DNA of 64,000 nt, from contig JUHI01000018.1 in assembly GCA_000799755.1 (NCBI GenBank), positions 62,001 through 126,000 on the forward strand, written 5' to 3'. This DNA is from Martinezella tropici (GTDB lineage Bacteria; Pseudomonadota; Alphaproteobacteria; Rhizobiales; Rhizobiaceae). Shown here piece by piece: positions 20,223 through 29,059 of this stretch (within the stretch, counting starts at the first letter, position 1; each line of letters starts with the position of its first letter). The notes under the pieces were generated by a model. It did not search any database. It had not been told where the DNA came from and worked only from the letters and a program-made list of their open reading frames with translations. The position numbers and the translations under genes are program-made.

Positions 20223-20810
20223 TCATGGCGTCAGGCAGGCTTGGATGGCGTCGCCGAGCCTTTCTATGATGACATCCTGTCCCGCGGCTTCGATGCTCGG
20301 TGAACCGAGCCCGGCGCGCAGCACCGCAAAGCCCATCACGTAGGCCGTGGCGAGCGCAGCCCGCGCCTCGGCGGCAGGTCCGTCCATCCGCTGCGACAAT
20401 GGCCTGATGAAGGTCGTATGCAGCGCGACCGAGAGGATCGGTGCTGCCGTCGGGCTGCCGACGGAGCGCAGCAGGAAGGTGAATTCGTCGAAATCGTCGG
20501 GATCGCAACGCGCGATCGGCCCCATCAGATGATGCGCCACGCGTCTGCCCATGCCGTCGATCGACCCGTCAAACGGTGGCTCCAATCGGAATGCCTCGTC
20601 CGCGATCATCGTGAACAGCGCTTCCTTTGAGCCAAACAGCCGCGGCACCATTGCCGGATCGACACCCGCCAAAGCCGCAATCTCGCGAACCCCCACCGCA
20701 TCGTATCCGGCTCGAGTGAAAGCCGCTCGCGCCGCTAAGAGAATGCGGGCACGGCTTTCCGCTGCCGTAAGACGCGGCGCTCGTTTTTCATTATCAACAC
20801 TCGTTGACAT
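20223..20810 (-). CDS. TetR/AcrR family transcriptional regulator
   Basis: Repressor of 195 residues. The N-terminal helix-turn-helix is clear (RILLAARAAFTRAGYDAVGVREIAALAGVDPAMVPRLFGSKEALF). The C-terminal ligand domain is of the short TetR_C type. It is divergent from the SDR gene. Two copies of a TCAACA-NN-TGTTGA-type palindrome lie between them, the first overlapping the N-terminal codons and start of this gene. Confidence 0.9.
   Translation of the reverse strand: MSTSVDNEKRAPRLTAAESRARILLAARAAFTRAGYDAVGVREIAALAGVDPAMVPRLFGSKEALFTMIADEAFRLEPPFDGSIDGMGRRVAHHLMGPIARCDPDDFDEFTFLLRSVGSPTAAPILSVALHTTFIRPLSQRMDGPAAEARAALATAYVMGFAVLRAGLGSPSIEAAGQDVIIERLGDAIQACLTP
20794..20807. promoter_or_regulatory. 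TetR operator copy 1
   Basis: TCAACACTCGTTGA has 6-base arms with one mismatch around a 2-base centre. It overlaps the first codons of the TetR gene and matches copy 2, 44 bases away. Confidence 0.6.
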
Positions 20811-20837
20811 CTGTGTGCTTTGCCTCTATCTGAATTG

Positions 20838-20851
20838 TCAACAAGTGTTGA
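20838..20851. promoter_or_regulatory. TetR operator copy 2
   Basis: TCAACA-AG-TGTTGA has perfect 6-base arms. It is 16 bases before the start of the SDR gene, a position that would block its transcription. Confidence 0.7.
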
Positions 20852-20867
20852 TAACAGAGGTCGAGCG

Positions 20868-21626
20868 ATGACTCCAGACACATCTGCGCATCTTTCCAAG
20901 AAGATCATTCTTGTCACCGGCGGCAGCAGCGGCATAGGCCGAGCCACGGCATTGCGGCTGGCGCAAGCCGGCGCGCATGTCATCGCATCCGGCCGGGACG
21001 AAGGCCGGTTGGCGGCGTTGGCGCGTGAACTCGGCGGTCGCGGCGAGTGCCTGCATGGCGATGTCGCGGAGCCCGCCGAAATTGCCCGTCTCATGAGCGA
21101 AGTCACATCGCGCCACGGCTTGCTGGACGGGCTTGTGGTCAATGCCGGTCTCTCCAACGCGCCCGCCATCGATGATCTCGATATTGCTCGTTACGACCGG
21201 TTGATGGATGTGAATGTCAAAGGTGCCGTCTTTACCCTCGTTCACGCACTGCCGCTTCTGGCGGAGGGCGCGTCGGTGGTTTTCGTCGGTTCGGTCGCCG
21301 GACGCAAGGGCCAGCCCGGCGACGCCCTCTATGCGGGAAGCAAGGGCTTCATCCGCGCCTTTGCCCGCAATCTCGGAACGTCGCCCGACCTAATGGCGCG
21401 GCGCATCCGCGTCAATGTCGTCTCGCCCGGTCCGATCGAAACGCCGCTGACGGAGGCGGCCGTCGCCGTTCCCGAAATTCGCAGCTATGTGGAGAATATG
21501 ATCCCGATGGGCCATTGGGGGCAGGCGGACGAAGTGGCTGAAGCGATCGCCTTCCTGCTGTCGTCGGCCGCGAGCTTCACGACCGGAGCCGAACTGACCG
21601 TCGATGGCGGCATGGCGCACGTGTGA
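20868..21626 (+). CDS. SDR family oxidoreductase
   Basis: Classical short-chain dehydrogenase/reductase, 252 residues. The cofactor motif is TGGSSGIG, followed by NAG, a catalytic Ser in VGSVAGRKG and an intact YAGSK. The C-terminal FTTGAELTVDGG is characteristic of 3-oxoacyl-ACP-reductase-like members. The start is the ATG after AGAGG; the upstream in-frame ATG at 20820 would span the operator. It is divergently paired with the TetR gene, which probably represses it. The substrate is unknown. Confidence 0.88.
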   Translation: MTPDTSAHLSKKIILVTGGSSGIGRATALRLAQAGAHVIASGRDEGRLAALARELGGRGECLHGDVAEPAEIARLMSEVTSRHGLLDGLVVNAGLSNAPAIDDLDIARYDRLMDVNVKGAVFTLVHALPLLAEGASVVFVGSVAGRKGQPGDALYAGSKGFIRAFARNLGTSPDLMARRIRVNVVSPGPIETPLTEAAVAVPEIRSYVENMIPMGHWGQADEVAEAIAFLLSSAASFTTGAELTVDGGMAHV

Positions 21627-21687
21627 GGCCGCGCATCGGGTGGTTTGATAAACAGATGCGGTAGTCGCGGACGCGGGGCGTCCTTGC

Positions 21688-22140
21688 TTACTTCTCCTCG
21701 GGTACTTTCAAGATCAGCGCCTCGTCCGGACCGATGAGGCGCCCGTCCTGCGCACGGACCTCAAGCTGCACCGGCTGTCCCGTGGCGCGATCCACCAGCA
21801 GCGAATGCTCTTCCGCCGGCGCAAAGAGATGGCGCTCGCCGAATTGACGCAACGCCACCATGACCGGGAAGAGATCCTTTCCCACCGCCGTCAGGCGGTA
21901 TTCCATGCGCGCGCCGCCGTCGCTTGTCGGAACGAGCTCCAGAATGCCGCTGGAGACAAGCGTCCGCAGGCGCTCGGTCAAAATGTTCTTGGCAATGCCA
22001 AGGCTTTTCTGAAATTCGCCGAAGCGCGTCAGCCCGTCGAAGGCGTCGCGCACGATCAGGAGCGACCACCAGTCGCCGATGACGTCGAGCGACCGCGCGC
22101 TCGGGCAATAGTCGCCCTTCAGACTTTTCCGCGCGACCAT
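21688..22140 (-). CDS. HxlR family transcriptional regulator
   Basis: Winged helix-turn-helix regulator of 150 residues. The HxlR hallmark is visible: CPSARSLDVIGDWWSLLIVRDAFDG, then FGEFQKSLGIAKNILTERL. Members sense aldehydes, quinones or redox stress. It is divergent from the MFS transporter gene, with two 19-base direct repeats in the gap. Confidence 0.9.
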   Translation of the reverse strand: MVARKSLKGDYCPSARSLDVIGDWWSLLIVRDAFDGLTRFGEFQKSLGIAKNILTERLRTLVSSGILELVPTSDGGARMEYRLTAVGKDLFPVMVALRQFGERHLFAPAEEHSLLVDRATGQPVQLEVRAQDGRLIGPDEALILKVPEEK

Positions 22141-22174
22141 GCGCTCAGCCTTTCCGGTCTTTTGTCTGCAAGAA

Positions 22175-22193
22175 TGGTTGCATTATTAAACCA
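22175..22193. promoter_or_regulatory. HxlR operator repeat 1
   Basis: TGGTTGCATTATTAAACCA is the first of two near-identical 19-base repeats in the hxlR-MFS gap. Its ends (TGGTT and AACCA) are inverted, as expected for a dimeric winged-helix protein. Confidence 0.68.
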
Positions 22194-22211
22194 ATAATGT
22201 TACTCGATCGA

Positions 22212-22230
22212 TGGTTTCATTATTAAACCG
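22212..22230. promoter_or_regulatory. HxlR operator repeat 2
   Basis: TGGTTTCATTATTAAACCG matches repeat 1 at 17 of 19 positions, 37 bases away. It lies 19 bases before the MFS start. Confidence 0.68.
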
Positions 22231-22249
22231 AAGAATCGGGAGTTTTGCA

Positions 22250-23560
22250 ATGACGATCGATCAGGACGCGCCGCCCGCTGGCAGCGCGAAGGATGCCGCG
22301 CGTGTTTATTCCAAGCAAGAAAGTTCGCTCACGGGTGCCGGATACGCGGGAGAAGCCGGTTCTCTGCTCACGCCCGCCACGATTTTTCTGTTTGCTGCCG
22401 CAAGCGGCCTCGCGGTGGCGAATGCCTATTTCGCCCATCCGCTTCTCGATGTCATGGCCGATGATCTGAGACTGTCGCGCACGGTTGCCGGATTGATCGT
22501 CGGCGTGACGCAGCTCGGCTACGGGCTCGGCCTCATCCTGCTGGTGCCGCTCGGCGATCTGGTCGATCGGCGCAAGCTCATCGTCGCGCAATCGCTGCTG
22601 AGCGTCGCGGCGCTCGTCTCTGTCGGCTTTTCCTCTAGCGCGGCTATGCTGCTTACCTCCATGGCTGCCGTCGGATTCCTCGCTGTGGTCACGCAGGCGC
22701 TCGTTGCCTACGCGGCGAGCCTCGCGCACCCCGCCGAGCGCGGCCATATCGTCGGCATGGTCACGAGCGGCATCGTCCTCGGCATTCTGCTGGCGCGCAG
22801 TGTCGCGGGTACGTTGACCGATCTCTCCGGCTGGCGGACTGTCTACATCGTCTCCGCCGTGCTGACGCTGGTGATCGCGCTTCTCCTCTGGCGGGCGCTG
22901 CCGCGACAGGAAAAGCCGAAGGGTGGGCTTTCCTATTTTGGTCTCATCCGCTCGCTCGGCACCCTGCTTGTCGAAGAACCGGTTCTGCGTATACGCGCGA
23001 TCATCGCCATGCTGATCTTCGCCAATATCACCACGCTGCTTGCGCCGCTCGTGCTGCCGCTGACGGCGCCGCCTTATTCCATGTCCCATACCGAAGTCGG
23101 CCTCTTCGGCCTTGCTGGTGCCGCAGGGGCGCTTGGCGCCATCAGGGCGGGACGGTGGGCCGATCGCGGCCACGGCCAGCGCACCACAGGTATTGCGCTT
23201 GCACTGATGCTTGTTGCCTGGCTGCCGATCTCGATGCTGGATCAGTCGATCCTCTGGCTCATCCTCGGCGTCCTCGTCATCGATTTCGGGCTGCAGGCGA
23301 CGCACGTCACCAATCAGGGGATGATCTATCGTGTGAGGCCCGACGCACAGAACAGGCTGACCGCCGCCTACATGGTCTTCTACTCGATCGGCAGCGCTGT
23401 GGGATCATCGACCTCGACGATCATCTATGCCCATGCGGGCTGGACGGGCGTCTGTATCTCCGGTACCGCCATAAGCCTGCTGACGCTTCTCTTCTGGGCG
23501 CTGACCTTGCGGGCAACGCCCGATGTGGCGACGCGACGCGTCGATCGGGTCGACAACTAG
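22250..23560 (+). CDS. MFS transporter
   Basis: Major facilitator superfamily permease of about 436 residues and 12 hydrophobic helices. The loop 2-3 motif is GLILLVPLGDLVDRRKL, the usual MFS signature, and the layout resembles YnfM/arabinose-efflux-type drug or metabolite exporters. A start at 22250 after GGGAG is preferred; the in-frame ATG at 22211 would overlap operator repeat 2. It is probably controlled by the divergent HxlR protein. The substrate is not predictable. Confidence 0.85.
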   Translation: MTIDQDAPPAGSAKDAARVYSKQESSLTGAGYAGEAGSLLTPATIFLFAAASGLAVANAYFAHPLLDVMADDLRLSRTVAGLIVGVTQLGYGLGLILLVPLGDLVDRRKLIVAQSLLSVAALVSVGFSSSAAMLLTSMAAVGFLAVVTQALVAYAASLAHPAERGHIVGMVTSGIVLGILLARSVAGTLTDLSGWRTVYIVSAVLTLVIALLLWRALPRQEKPKGGLSYFGLIRSLGTLLVEEPVLRIRAIIAMLIFANITTLLAPLVLPLTAPPYSMSHTEVGLFGLAGAAGALGAIRAGRWADRGHGQRTTGIALALMLVAWLPISMLDQSILWLILGVLVIDFGLQATHVTNQGMIYRVRPDAQNRLTAAYMVFYSIGSAVGSSTSTIIYAHAGWTGVCISGTAISLLTLLFWALTLRATPDVATRRVDRVDN

Positions 23561-23626
23561 CTCTTCAGCGCTGAAACTGGCCTTCCGTAGGGAACATGCT
23601 GTATTTCGACATAGGTGAGGAAGGGA

Positions 23627-24532
23627 ATGAAGCCGCCACAACTGTCCAAAGCCATTGTCGACGTCGTCGAGCGCGATCTGGGCGCCATTTCGCAATGGAG
23701 CGCCGTGTCGCAAGGCGAGGAATCGCAGGCTTTCGGCATCCATATCGGTGGCGAAAGCCTTATTCTCCGCATCAATCGCGTGGCTGACGGATTTCGGAAG
23801 GATGCCTTCTGCGCCAGGCGGTTTGCTTCATCCGCCCTGCCCATCCCGGAAGTCCTATCGATCGGTGTTGCGGATCAACGGGCCTATTGTGTCTCGCGCC
23901 GGGCTTCCGGATTGACCCTGCAGGATCTTTCGGTCGCGGCTTTGCCTGCCGTGGTCGCACCCGTCGCCAGGCTCTTGCGGGTCATGGCCGAATCGCCGCT
24001 TGCCGGGACGCAGGGATTTGGCTGCTTTGACGATCGAGGCACCGGCAAACATGCAAGCTGGCGCGACTTTCTGGCCATGATCGCGGACCGCAGGCAGTAC
24101 GACTGGGATAGCGTGGATACTGTCATCGGTGCGGGATGGTCGGATCGCTATCTCGATCGCCTGATGAGCCTGGTGCTGCAATGCCCCGAGATCCGCGGGC
24201 TCGTGCATGGCGATTTCGGGTCGAACAATGTGCTTGTCGACGGAGCTGTCATCACCGGCGTCATCGATTGGAGCGAGGCGCTGTTCGGTGATCCGCTTTT
24301 CGATGTCGCAAACATCTTCTTCTGGCGTCCGTGGCTTGCTTGCATGGAGGCGCAGGCCCGCTATTTCGAAGAGTATGAACCGGAGGCCATGGGCGATCCG
24401 CTGGTATTATCCTGCTACCAGCTTCGCATCGGTCTTCAGCAGGTTTACGAAGCTGCCCAAGGCGGAAGCAGACAAGAGCTCCTCTGGGCGATGGCAAGAT
24501 GCGAAACCCTGCTTGCCCGCCTCCCAGTCTAG
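23627..24532 (+). CDS. Aminoglycoside-phosphotransferase-family kinase
   Basis: Small-molecule kinase of the APH/choline kinase fold, 301 residues. The Brenner motif HGDFGSNNVLVD holds the catalytic Asp and Asn. The metal-binding segment is VIDWSEALFGDP. The fold is shared by antibiotic-inactivating enzymes (hygromycin-B-type) and by metabolic kinases, so no resistance phenotype should be inferred. AGGAAGGG precedes the ATG; the GTG at 23615 is a weaker choice. It ends overlapping the end of the convergent LysR gene. Confidence 0.78.
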   Translation: MKPPQLSKAIVDVVERDLGAISQWSAVSQGEESQAFGIHIGGESLILRINRVADGFRKDAFCARRFASSALPIPEVLSIGVADQRAYCVSRRASGLTLQDLSVAALPAVVAPVARLLRVMAESPLAGTQGFGCFDDRGTGKHASWRDFLAMIADRRQYDWDSVDTVIGAGWSDRYLDRLMSLVLQCPEIRGLVHGDFGSNNVLVDGAVITGVIDWSEALFGDPLFDVANIFFWRPWLACMEAQARYFEEYEPEAMGDPLVLSCYQLRIGLQQVYEAAQGGSRQELLWAMARCETLLARLPV

Positions 24533-25422
24533 GATAGAACGGCCGGCAACTGCTCTTCCAGCAGCGCGAGCACTGCCCGAATCCGGGGAGGAAGCGGCCT
24601 TATCGCCGGATAGAGCGCGTGCAGGTCGAATCCCGGCACGGTAAATTCCGGCAGCAGCCGGATCAGCCTGCCCCTGGCCAGATCTTCGGCGCACACCGGC
24701 GCCTGCAAGACGCCGATGCCGGCGCCGTCGAGCAACAGGCTGTGCAATGGCCGCCAGTGGCTGGTGCTGAGGACGATATCGGTGGCGGCAAGTTCGCTCT
24801 GCCCATCCGAGCCGATCAATGCAAGCCGTCCGCCGTTGAAGAGGCCGGAGACACGCAGGAAGGGATGGCCGGCAAGCTCATCGGGCATCGTCGGTGTCTC
24901 GTGCTCATCGAGATAGGCTGGCGAAGCTACAAGCACCCGACCGACATGGCCGAGCTTGCGGGCAATGAAGCTTCCCTCGCCAAGATCGCCGAGGCGCAGC
25001 GAGAGATCGACGCCCTCAGTTACAGGATCGACGATCCTGTCGTTGAGGATCAGCTCGATCTTCAGCAGCGGATAATGCTTGCGCATCCGGAGTATGATCG
25101 CCGGCAGGATGACCTCGCCGATGCCGTGCGGCGCTGCGATCCTGAGCGTGCCGCGCAAGGACTGGTCGCCATTGACAACGCTGAGCGCGTCGTCGGCGCT
25201 TTCCAGCACCTGTTTGCTGCGCTCATAGAAGGCGGCGCCTGCGTCGGTGACGGAAAGCCTGCGGGTGTTTCTCAGCAGCAGCCGTGTACCCAGATATTGC
25301 TCCAGCCGATCAATCCGCTCGCTGACGGCAGGCTGGCCCATGCTGAGATCGCGGGCGGCAGCCGACATGCTGCCCCTTTCCACCACCCTCACATAGACGC
25401 GCATCGCTACCAGCAGATCCAT
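24529..25422 (-). CDS. LysR family transcriptional regulator
   Basis: Regulator of 297 residues with a standard N-terminal helix-turn-helix (MRVYVRVVERGSMSAAARDLSMGQPAVSERI). The C-terminus is of the CrgA/PBP2 type. It is divergent from the AttM-like lactonase gene. A 17-base inverted repeat of LysR type lies directly upstream. I start at the ATG at 25422; a TTG at 25431 is also in frame. Confidence 0.88.
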   Translation of the reverse strand: MDLLVAMRVYVRVVERGSMSAAARDLSMGQPAVSERIDRLEQYLGTRLLLRNTRRLSVTDAGAAFYERSKQVLESADDALSVVNGDQSLRGTLRIAAPHGIGEVILPAIILRMRKHYPLLKIELILNDRIVDPVTEGVDLSLRLGDLGEGSFIARKLGHVGRVLVASPAYLDEHETPTMPDELAGHPFLRVSGLFNGGRLALIGSDGQSELAATDIVLSTSHWRPLHSLLLDGAGIGVLQAPVCAEDLARGRLIRLLPEFTVPGFDLHALYPAIRPLPPRIRAVLALLEEQLPAVLS

Positions 25423-25433
25423 GTGCGCCAATA

Positions 25434-25450
25434 TATCGGCTCAACCGATA
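25434..25450. promoter_or_regulatory. LysR-type operator upstream of the lactonase gene
   Basis: TATCGG-CTCAA-CCGATA has perfect 6-base arms around a 5-base centre and includes a T-N11-A core. It is 12 bases from the regulator start and 83 from the lactonase start, so it would serve autoregulation and activation. Confidence 0.65.
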
Positions 25451-25532
25451 AATGTAAGTGGATGATGCCGTCTGGTGGGATAGCACTCGATAACAGAAAA
25501 CGGCGCTCGAACGTCAACCACAGGTCGGGCTC

Positions 25533-26324
25533 ATGAGCGATATCAGGCTTTACATGTTTCAATCGGGCTCGCAGCGCTGCAAGGCCCACGACATCAGGAT
25601 GAACCAGGGAAATGGCGCTGATTGTGAAATCCCGGTGCCGTGGTTTTTGCTCACGCATCCAAAGGGCAACGTCGTCATCGATGGCGGGCTTGCGGTGGAG
25701 GGGCTTTCCGATCCGCGTGGCTACTGGGGCGATGCCGTCGACAGCTACCAGCCTGTGATGACGGAGGGGCAGGGATGCGTCGCCCAACTGGCGAGACACG
25801 GCATATCCCGTGAGGACATCCGCTTCGTCGTGCTGTCCCATCTGCATTCCGACCACAGCGGCGCCATCGGACGGTTCCCGAATGCGACCCATATCGTCCA
25901 GCGTCGCGAATACGAATATGCCTTCGCCCCGGACTGGTTCGCCGCCGGCGCCTATGTCCGCCGTGATTTCGACCGTCCCGGCTTGAAATGGCACTTCCTC
26001 GAAGGCGATGCCACCAATGGCTACGATCTCTATGGCGACGGAGTGCTGCGGATGGTCTTCACACCGGGCCACAGTGTCGGCCATCAGTCCTTCCTCGTGC
26101 AACTGCCGAACGCGGGCACAATATTGCTTGCTATCGATGCCGCCTATACGCTTGATCACTGGAACGAAAAGGCGCTCCCCGGCTTCATGGCGTCCGCCGT
26201 CGACACGGTGCGATCCGTCGGCAAGCTGCGTGTGCTTGCCGAGCAGACCGATGCCATGGTGGTCACGGGGCATGACCCCGAGGCATGGTCTCGGTTCAGG
26301 CATGCCCCGGCCTACTATGATTGA
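25533..26324 (+). CDS. attM: AttM/BlcC-like metallo-beta-lactamase-fold lactonase
   Basis: Zinc hydrolase of 263 residues that strongly resembles Agrobacterium AttM (BlcC), which opens gamma-butyrolactone and N-acyl-homoserine lactone rings. The metal motif is His103-Leu-His105-Ser-Asp107-His108, with His180 (FTPGH), Asp202 (AIDAAY) and His247 (VTGHDPEAW) completing the dinuclear site. The N-terminal MSDIRLYMFQSG and the LDHWNEKALPGF segment are also characteristic. In Agrobacterium the gene sits in a three-gene blc operon with two dehydrogenases; here it stands alone under a LysR gene. Whether it degrades quorum signals is not shown. Confidence 0.85.
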   Translation: MSDIRLYMFQSGSQRCKAHDIRMNQGNGADCEIPVPWFLLTHPKGNVVIDGGLAVEGLSDPRGYWGDAVDSYQPVMTEGQGCVAQLARHGISREDIRFVVLSHLHSDHSGAIGRFPNATHIVQRREYEYAFAPDWFAAGAYVRRDFDRPGLKWHFLEGDATNGYDLYGDGVLRMVFTPGHSVGHQSFLVQLPNAGTILLAIDAAYTLDHWNEKALPGFMASAVDTVRSVGKLRVLAEQTDAMVVTGHDPEAWSRFRHAPAYYD

Positions 26325-26339
26325 GGCATGCGCCGCCGG

Positions 26340-27281
26340 TCAGCCCAGGTCGGCTGAAGGCGTCTGATCCGTGCCGAAGAACTGCGCCCGATGCTGTCGA
26401 ACCCATTCTTCGATTCCGGTCGGCTGGAAATCCTCAAGGCCGGCTTGCGGTCTGAAGGGCGCTGCCAGGATCGCATCCGCCTCTTCCGGATGCGATGCGA
26501 AGAAGCGAAATTTCGAGGCAACGCGGCGTCCCGTTCCCGCTCCCATCGCGGCATCGACATCCCGCTCGAATTCATCGAGCGGCTGGGCATGATAAGCGAC
26601 ATGTCGCCCAAGTCCGGCGCCGATCCGGGATGCGAGTTCGTTTCCATCAACGCCCTCCGATCCGGCGATGCGATGGTCGCCTGAGGTGATTCCGCGTTCC
26701 AGGAGGGTGACGGCGGCGCGCGCGCAATCATCGACCGAGGTCCAGGCGATGCGTTGCGATTGGGCAATCGGCGGCGCGAAAGTTCCTTGTTCGACAATGT
26801 CCGCCCGTGCCGATGGCTTTAGGAGATTTTCGAGATACATGGTGGGCCGAACAACGGTGAAGGGCAGGCCAGACGCGCGGACCACAGCCTCGATCATGGC
26901 ATTGGCGACGAAGCTCGGTTCCTCGCAAGGCGCCGGGCGGCTGGCGCTGGCGAGCTTCAGAACGACGGATTTGAGGCCGCAGGCGAGCGAGGCCGATATG
27001 GCATTGTCGGCCTGGATGCGCATATCGTCCCGAGACCCGATCGGGATCTGCAGCACCGCATGCGCGATGCCGGCGCTGGCGGCGCGAAGCGAGGCGAGGT
27101 CGCGCAGATCCCCCTCGGCGAGCTCGGCGCCGAGGGCGGAAAGCGCCGTCGCGCGCCTTCGGTCGCGAACGAGCGCCCTGACCTTGAGCCCCCGTTGAAG
27201 CGCGGCACGAACCACGGCGCTGCCTTGCACGCCGGCGGCGAGATAAACGAGGATGGGTTGGGATTGATCGACAGTGGACAT
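26340..27281 (-). CDS. NmrA-like NAD(P)-binding protein
   Basis: Atypical SDR of the NmrA/quinone-oxidoreductase-2-like type, 313 residues. It begins with a Rossmann motif (LVYLAAGVQGSAVVRAAL, a variant of GATGxxG) and the basic patch RALVRDRRRATAL that fits NADP. The catalytic YxxxK is not evident, as is usual in this group, whose members may act as redox sensors. AAGGAG lies 7 bases before the ATG. Convergent with the lactonase gene. Confidence 0.82.
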   Translation of the reverse strand: MSTVDQSQPILVYLAAGVQGSAVVRAALQRGLKVRALVRDRRRATALSALGAELAEGDLRDLASLRAASAGIAHAVLQIPIGSRDDMRIQADNAISASLACGLKSVVLKLASASRPAPCEEPSFVANAMIEAVVRASGLPFTVVRPTMYLENLLKPSARADIVEQGTFAPPIAQSQRIAWTSVDDCARAAVTLLERGITSGDHRIAGSEGVDGNELASRIGAGLGRHVAYHAQPLDEFERDVDAAMGAGTGRRVASKFRFFASHPEEADAILAAPFRPQAGLEDFQPTGIEEWVRQHRAQFFGTDQTPSADLG

Positions 27282-27530
27282 GGCAAAACTCCTTCACACT
27301 TGGTCCGTCGAGGGAGCATCGTCGAATGGCTACCCAGCAGACCCGAAACGCGCACGAGGCGCAGGGACTGTCGGGGTATCCGCGCAAGCGCGAAACAGAG
27401 CTTCTCCATTTGGGAAGAAGGGCCTGGGCCTACCGAGACCAAGCCAGCCATTTTCGACGGATAATATTCTGGAGCGACTTGTTGACGGCGTCAATCGAAA
27501 GATGAGCTGTATGCCGGCATCGCGATGTCG

Positions 27531-28169
27531 TCACCTCTTGCGGGCCACGATATAGGGTCGATTGTCGTCGCCTTTGCTGGCGTGGTTTTCGGTGGCGAGG
27601 ATGTCGAAGCCCGCGGCGGATATCTGCTCGGCCAGTTCCGATACCCGAAAGACACCGGCATGGGGCGCCTTGCCGATCGCGCGCATCGCCGGCAGCAGGG
27701 CCAGCCGGATGAGCGGTTTCATCTCGCCGACGCAAGGGGTCTTGGAGATGAACAGGCCGCCGGTTGGAAGCAGGTGATGGACGTGGCGAAGCGTGCCGGG
27801 GAGATCGCGGATCAGATGCAGATAGTTGAATCCGAGAACGGCGTTGAACCGCGCGGGATCGGTCGCAATCGCTTCGGCGGTCGCGACCCGGAAGGAAAGG
27901 CTCGGGATCGGTTCGGCGCCATATCGCTCCCTGGCGATTGCGATCATCTCCGCCGAGACGTCGGTCGCGAGATAATCGTGAACCTTGCCGGCAAGCCGGA
28001 GCGCCGTCGTCCCGGTTCCACAGCCCAATTCCAGCACCCTGTCGCCTGCGTTCAGGAGCGCGAGCGTGCGGCCGAGCGTGCGCTCGTATCCCGCCTGATC
28101 CGCGATCGCGCCCTTGGCGTATTTGCGTGCGGCCCGGTCCCAGAAACGGGTGTCGCTTGATATGGTCAT
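27531..28169 (-). CDS. Class I SAM-dependent methyltransferase
   Basis: Methyltransferase of 212 residues. The SAM-binding motif I is VLELGCGTGTTAL, motif II follows in YLATDVSAEMIAIAR, and a post-motif region has NAVLGFNYLHL. The N-terminus FWDRAARKYAKGAI is common in small-molecule methyltransferases. The substrate is unknown. It overlaps the regulator gene upstream by four bases and is probably co-transcribed with it. Confidence 0.85.
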   Translation of the reverse strand: MTISSDTRFWDRAARKYAKGAIADQAGYERTLGRTLALLNAGDRVLELGCGTGTTALRLAGKVHDYLATDVSAEMIAIARERYGAEPIPSLSFRVATAEAIATDPARFNAVLGFNYLHLIRDLPGTLRHVHHLLPTGGLFISKTPCVGEMKPLIRLALLPAMRAIGKAPHAGVFRVSELAEQISAAGFDILATENHASKGDDNRPYIVARKR

Positions 28170-29053
28170 GAAGGCTTCTCTTTGCCGATCGGCGCCTTGT
28201 CGGAAGCGACTTGATGGGGGGCGTTCGGCGGCAGCAGCGATCTGATCCGCTCGGCATCGTCGGGCGTTGCCGGGTTATAGACGATCATGCTGAGATCCGT
28301 CCGGCCATCGACCGAAAAGGCCGAATATTCGAAGGCAAGCGGGCCGAGGGTGGGATGGCGGATGTGCTTGATGGCTTCCGTATGGGCGCCGGGAACGTCG
28401 TTTTCCCGCCACATGGCCCTGAATTCCGGACTGATGCGGCAAAGCTCCGCCACGAAAGGCTCGATCTCGCTTGATGCGCCTGCGCGGGCCGCATCGACGC
28501 GGAATGCGCCCAGGGCGAAACGCGCGACGCTTTCCCAGTCATATTGCATGGCGCGAGCGCGCGGATCGAGAAAGATATAGCGCAGGATGTTGCGCTCCTC
28601 CGGCGGGAGCGATCGGTAGTCGATCAGCATCACGGGTGCGGCCCGGTTCCACGCGATGACGTCCCAGGTGGCGGTCCGAATGATGGCAGGGCTCGGCTCC
28701 AGGGCATCGAGCACGCGCTGCAAGCGCGGCGTCACGCCGTCATTCTTGCGGTAACGCGCTTCCGGTGGCCGGCCGAGGCCGAGCAGGAAGAGATGTTCGC
28801 GCTCCACTTCCGTCAGCATCAGCGCGCGGGCGATCCTGTCGAGCACATCGGCCGAAGGCGCGCCGCCGCGTCCCTGTTCCAGCCATGTGTACCATGTCGG
28901 GCTGATATTGGCGCGCTGCGCCACTTCCTCGCGCCGTAGCCCCGGCGTGCGCCGCCGCTCGCCGGCAAAGCCAAGCGCGGACGGATCGAGCTTCGCCCGG
29001 CGGTCTCGCAGATAGGCCCCGAGCACATTTTCAGTTTCGATGAGATCGGTCAT
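28166..29053 (-). CDS. XRE family regulator with MmyB-like ligand domain
   Basis: Regulator of 295 residues. The N-terminal helix-turn-helix (LGAYLRDRRAKLDP ... GLRREEVAQRANISPTWYTWLEQG) is followed by the MmyB-type PAS-like domain, which in structures binds fatty-acid-like ligands. Typical features are RTATWDVIAWN and the late NPATPDDAERI. It heads a two-gene unit with the methyltransferase and is divergent from an NAD-dependent epimerase-like gene, its most probable target. Confidence 0.87.
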   Translation of the reverse strand: MTDLIETENVLGAYLRDRRAKLDPSALGFAGERRRTPGLRREEVAQRANISPTWYTWLEQGRGGAPSADVLDRIARALMLTEVEREHLFLLGLGRPPEARYRKNDGVTPRLQRVLDALEPSPAIIRTATWDVIAWNRAAPVMLIDYRSLPPEERNILRYIFLDPRARAMQYDWESVARFALGAFRVDAARAGASSEIEPFVAELCRISPEFRAMWRENDVPGAHTEAIKHIRHPTLGPLAFEYSAFSVDGRTDLSMIVYNPATPDDAERIRSLLPPNAPHQVASDKAPIGKEKPS

Positions 29054-29059
29054 CCTGTT

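Noticed and set aside
21640..21653. GTGGTTTGATAAA shared with the sequence before tRNA-Ser (about 32917)
   Set aside because: A 13-base match between two places in 64 kb is expected by chance.
23627..24532. Calling the phosphotransferase a hygromycin or aminoglycoside resistance gene
   Set aside because: The fold and catalytic motifs are shared by many metabolic kinases, and nothing specific to antibiotic binding can be seen.
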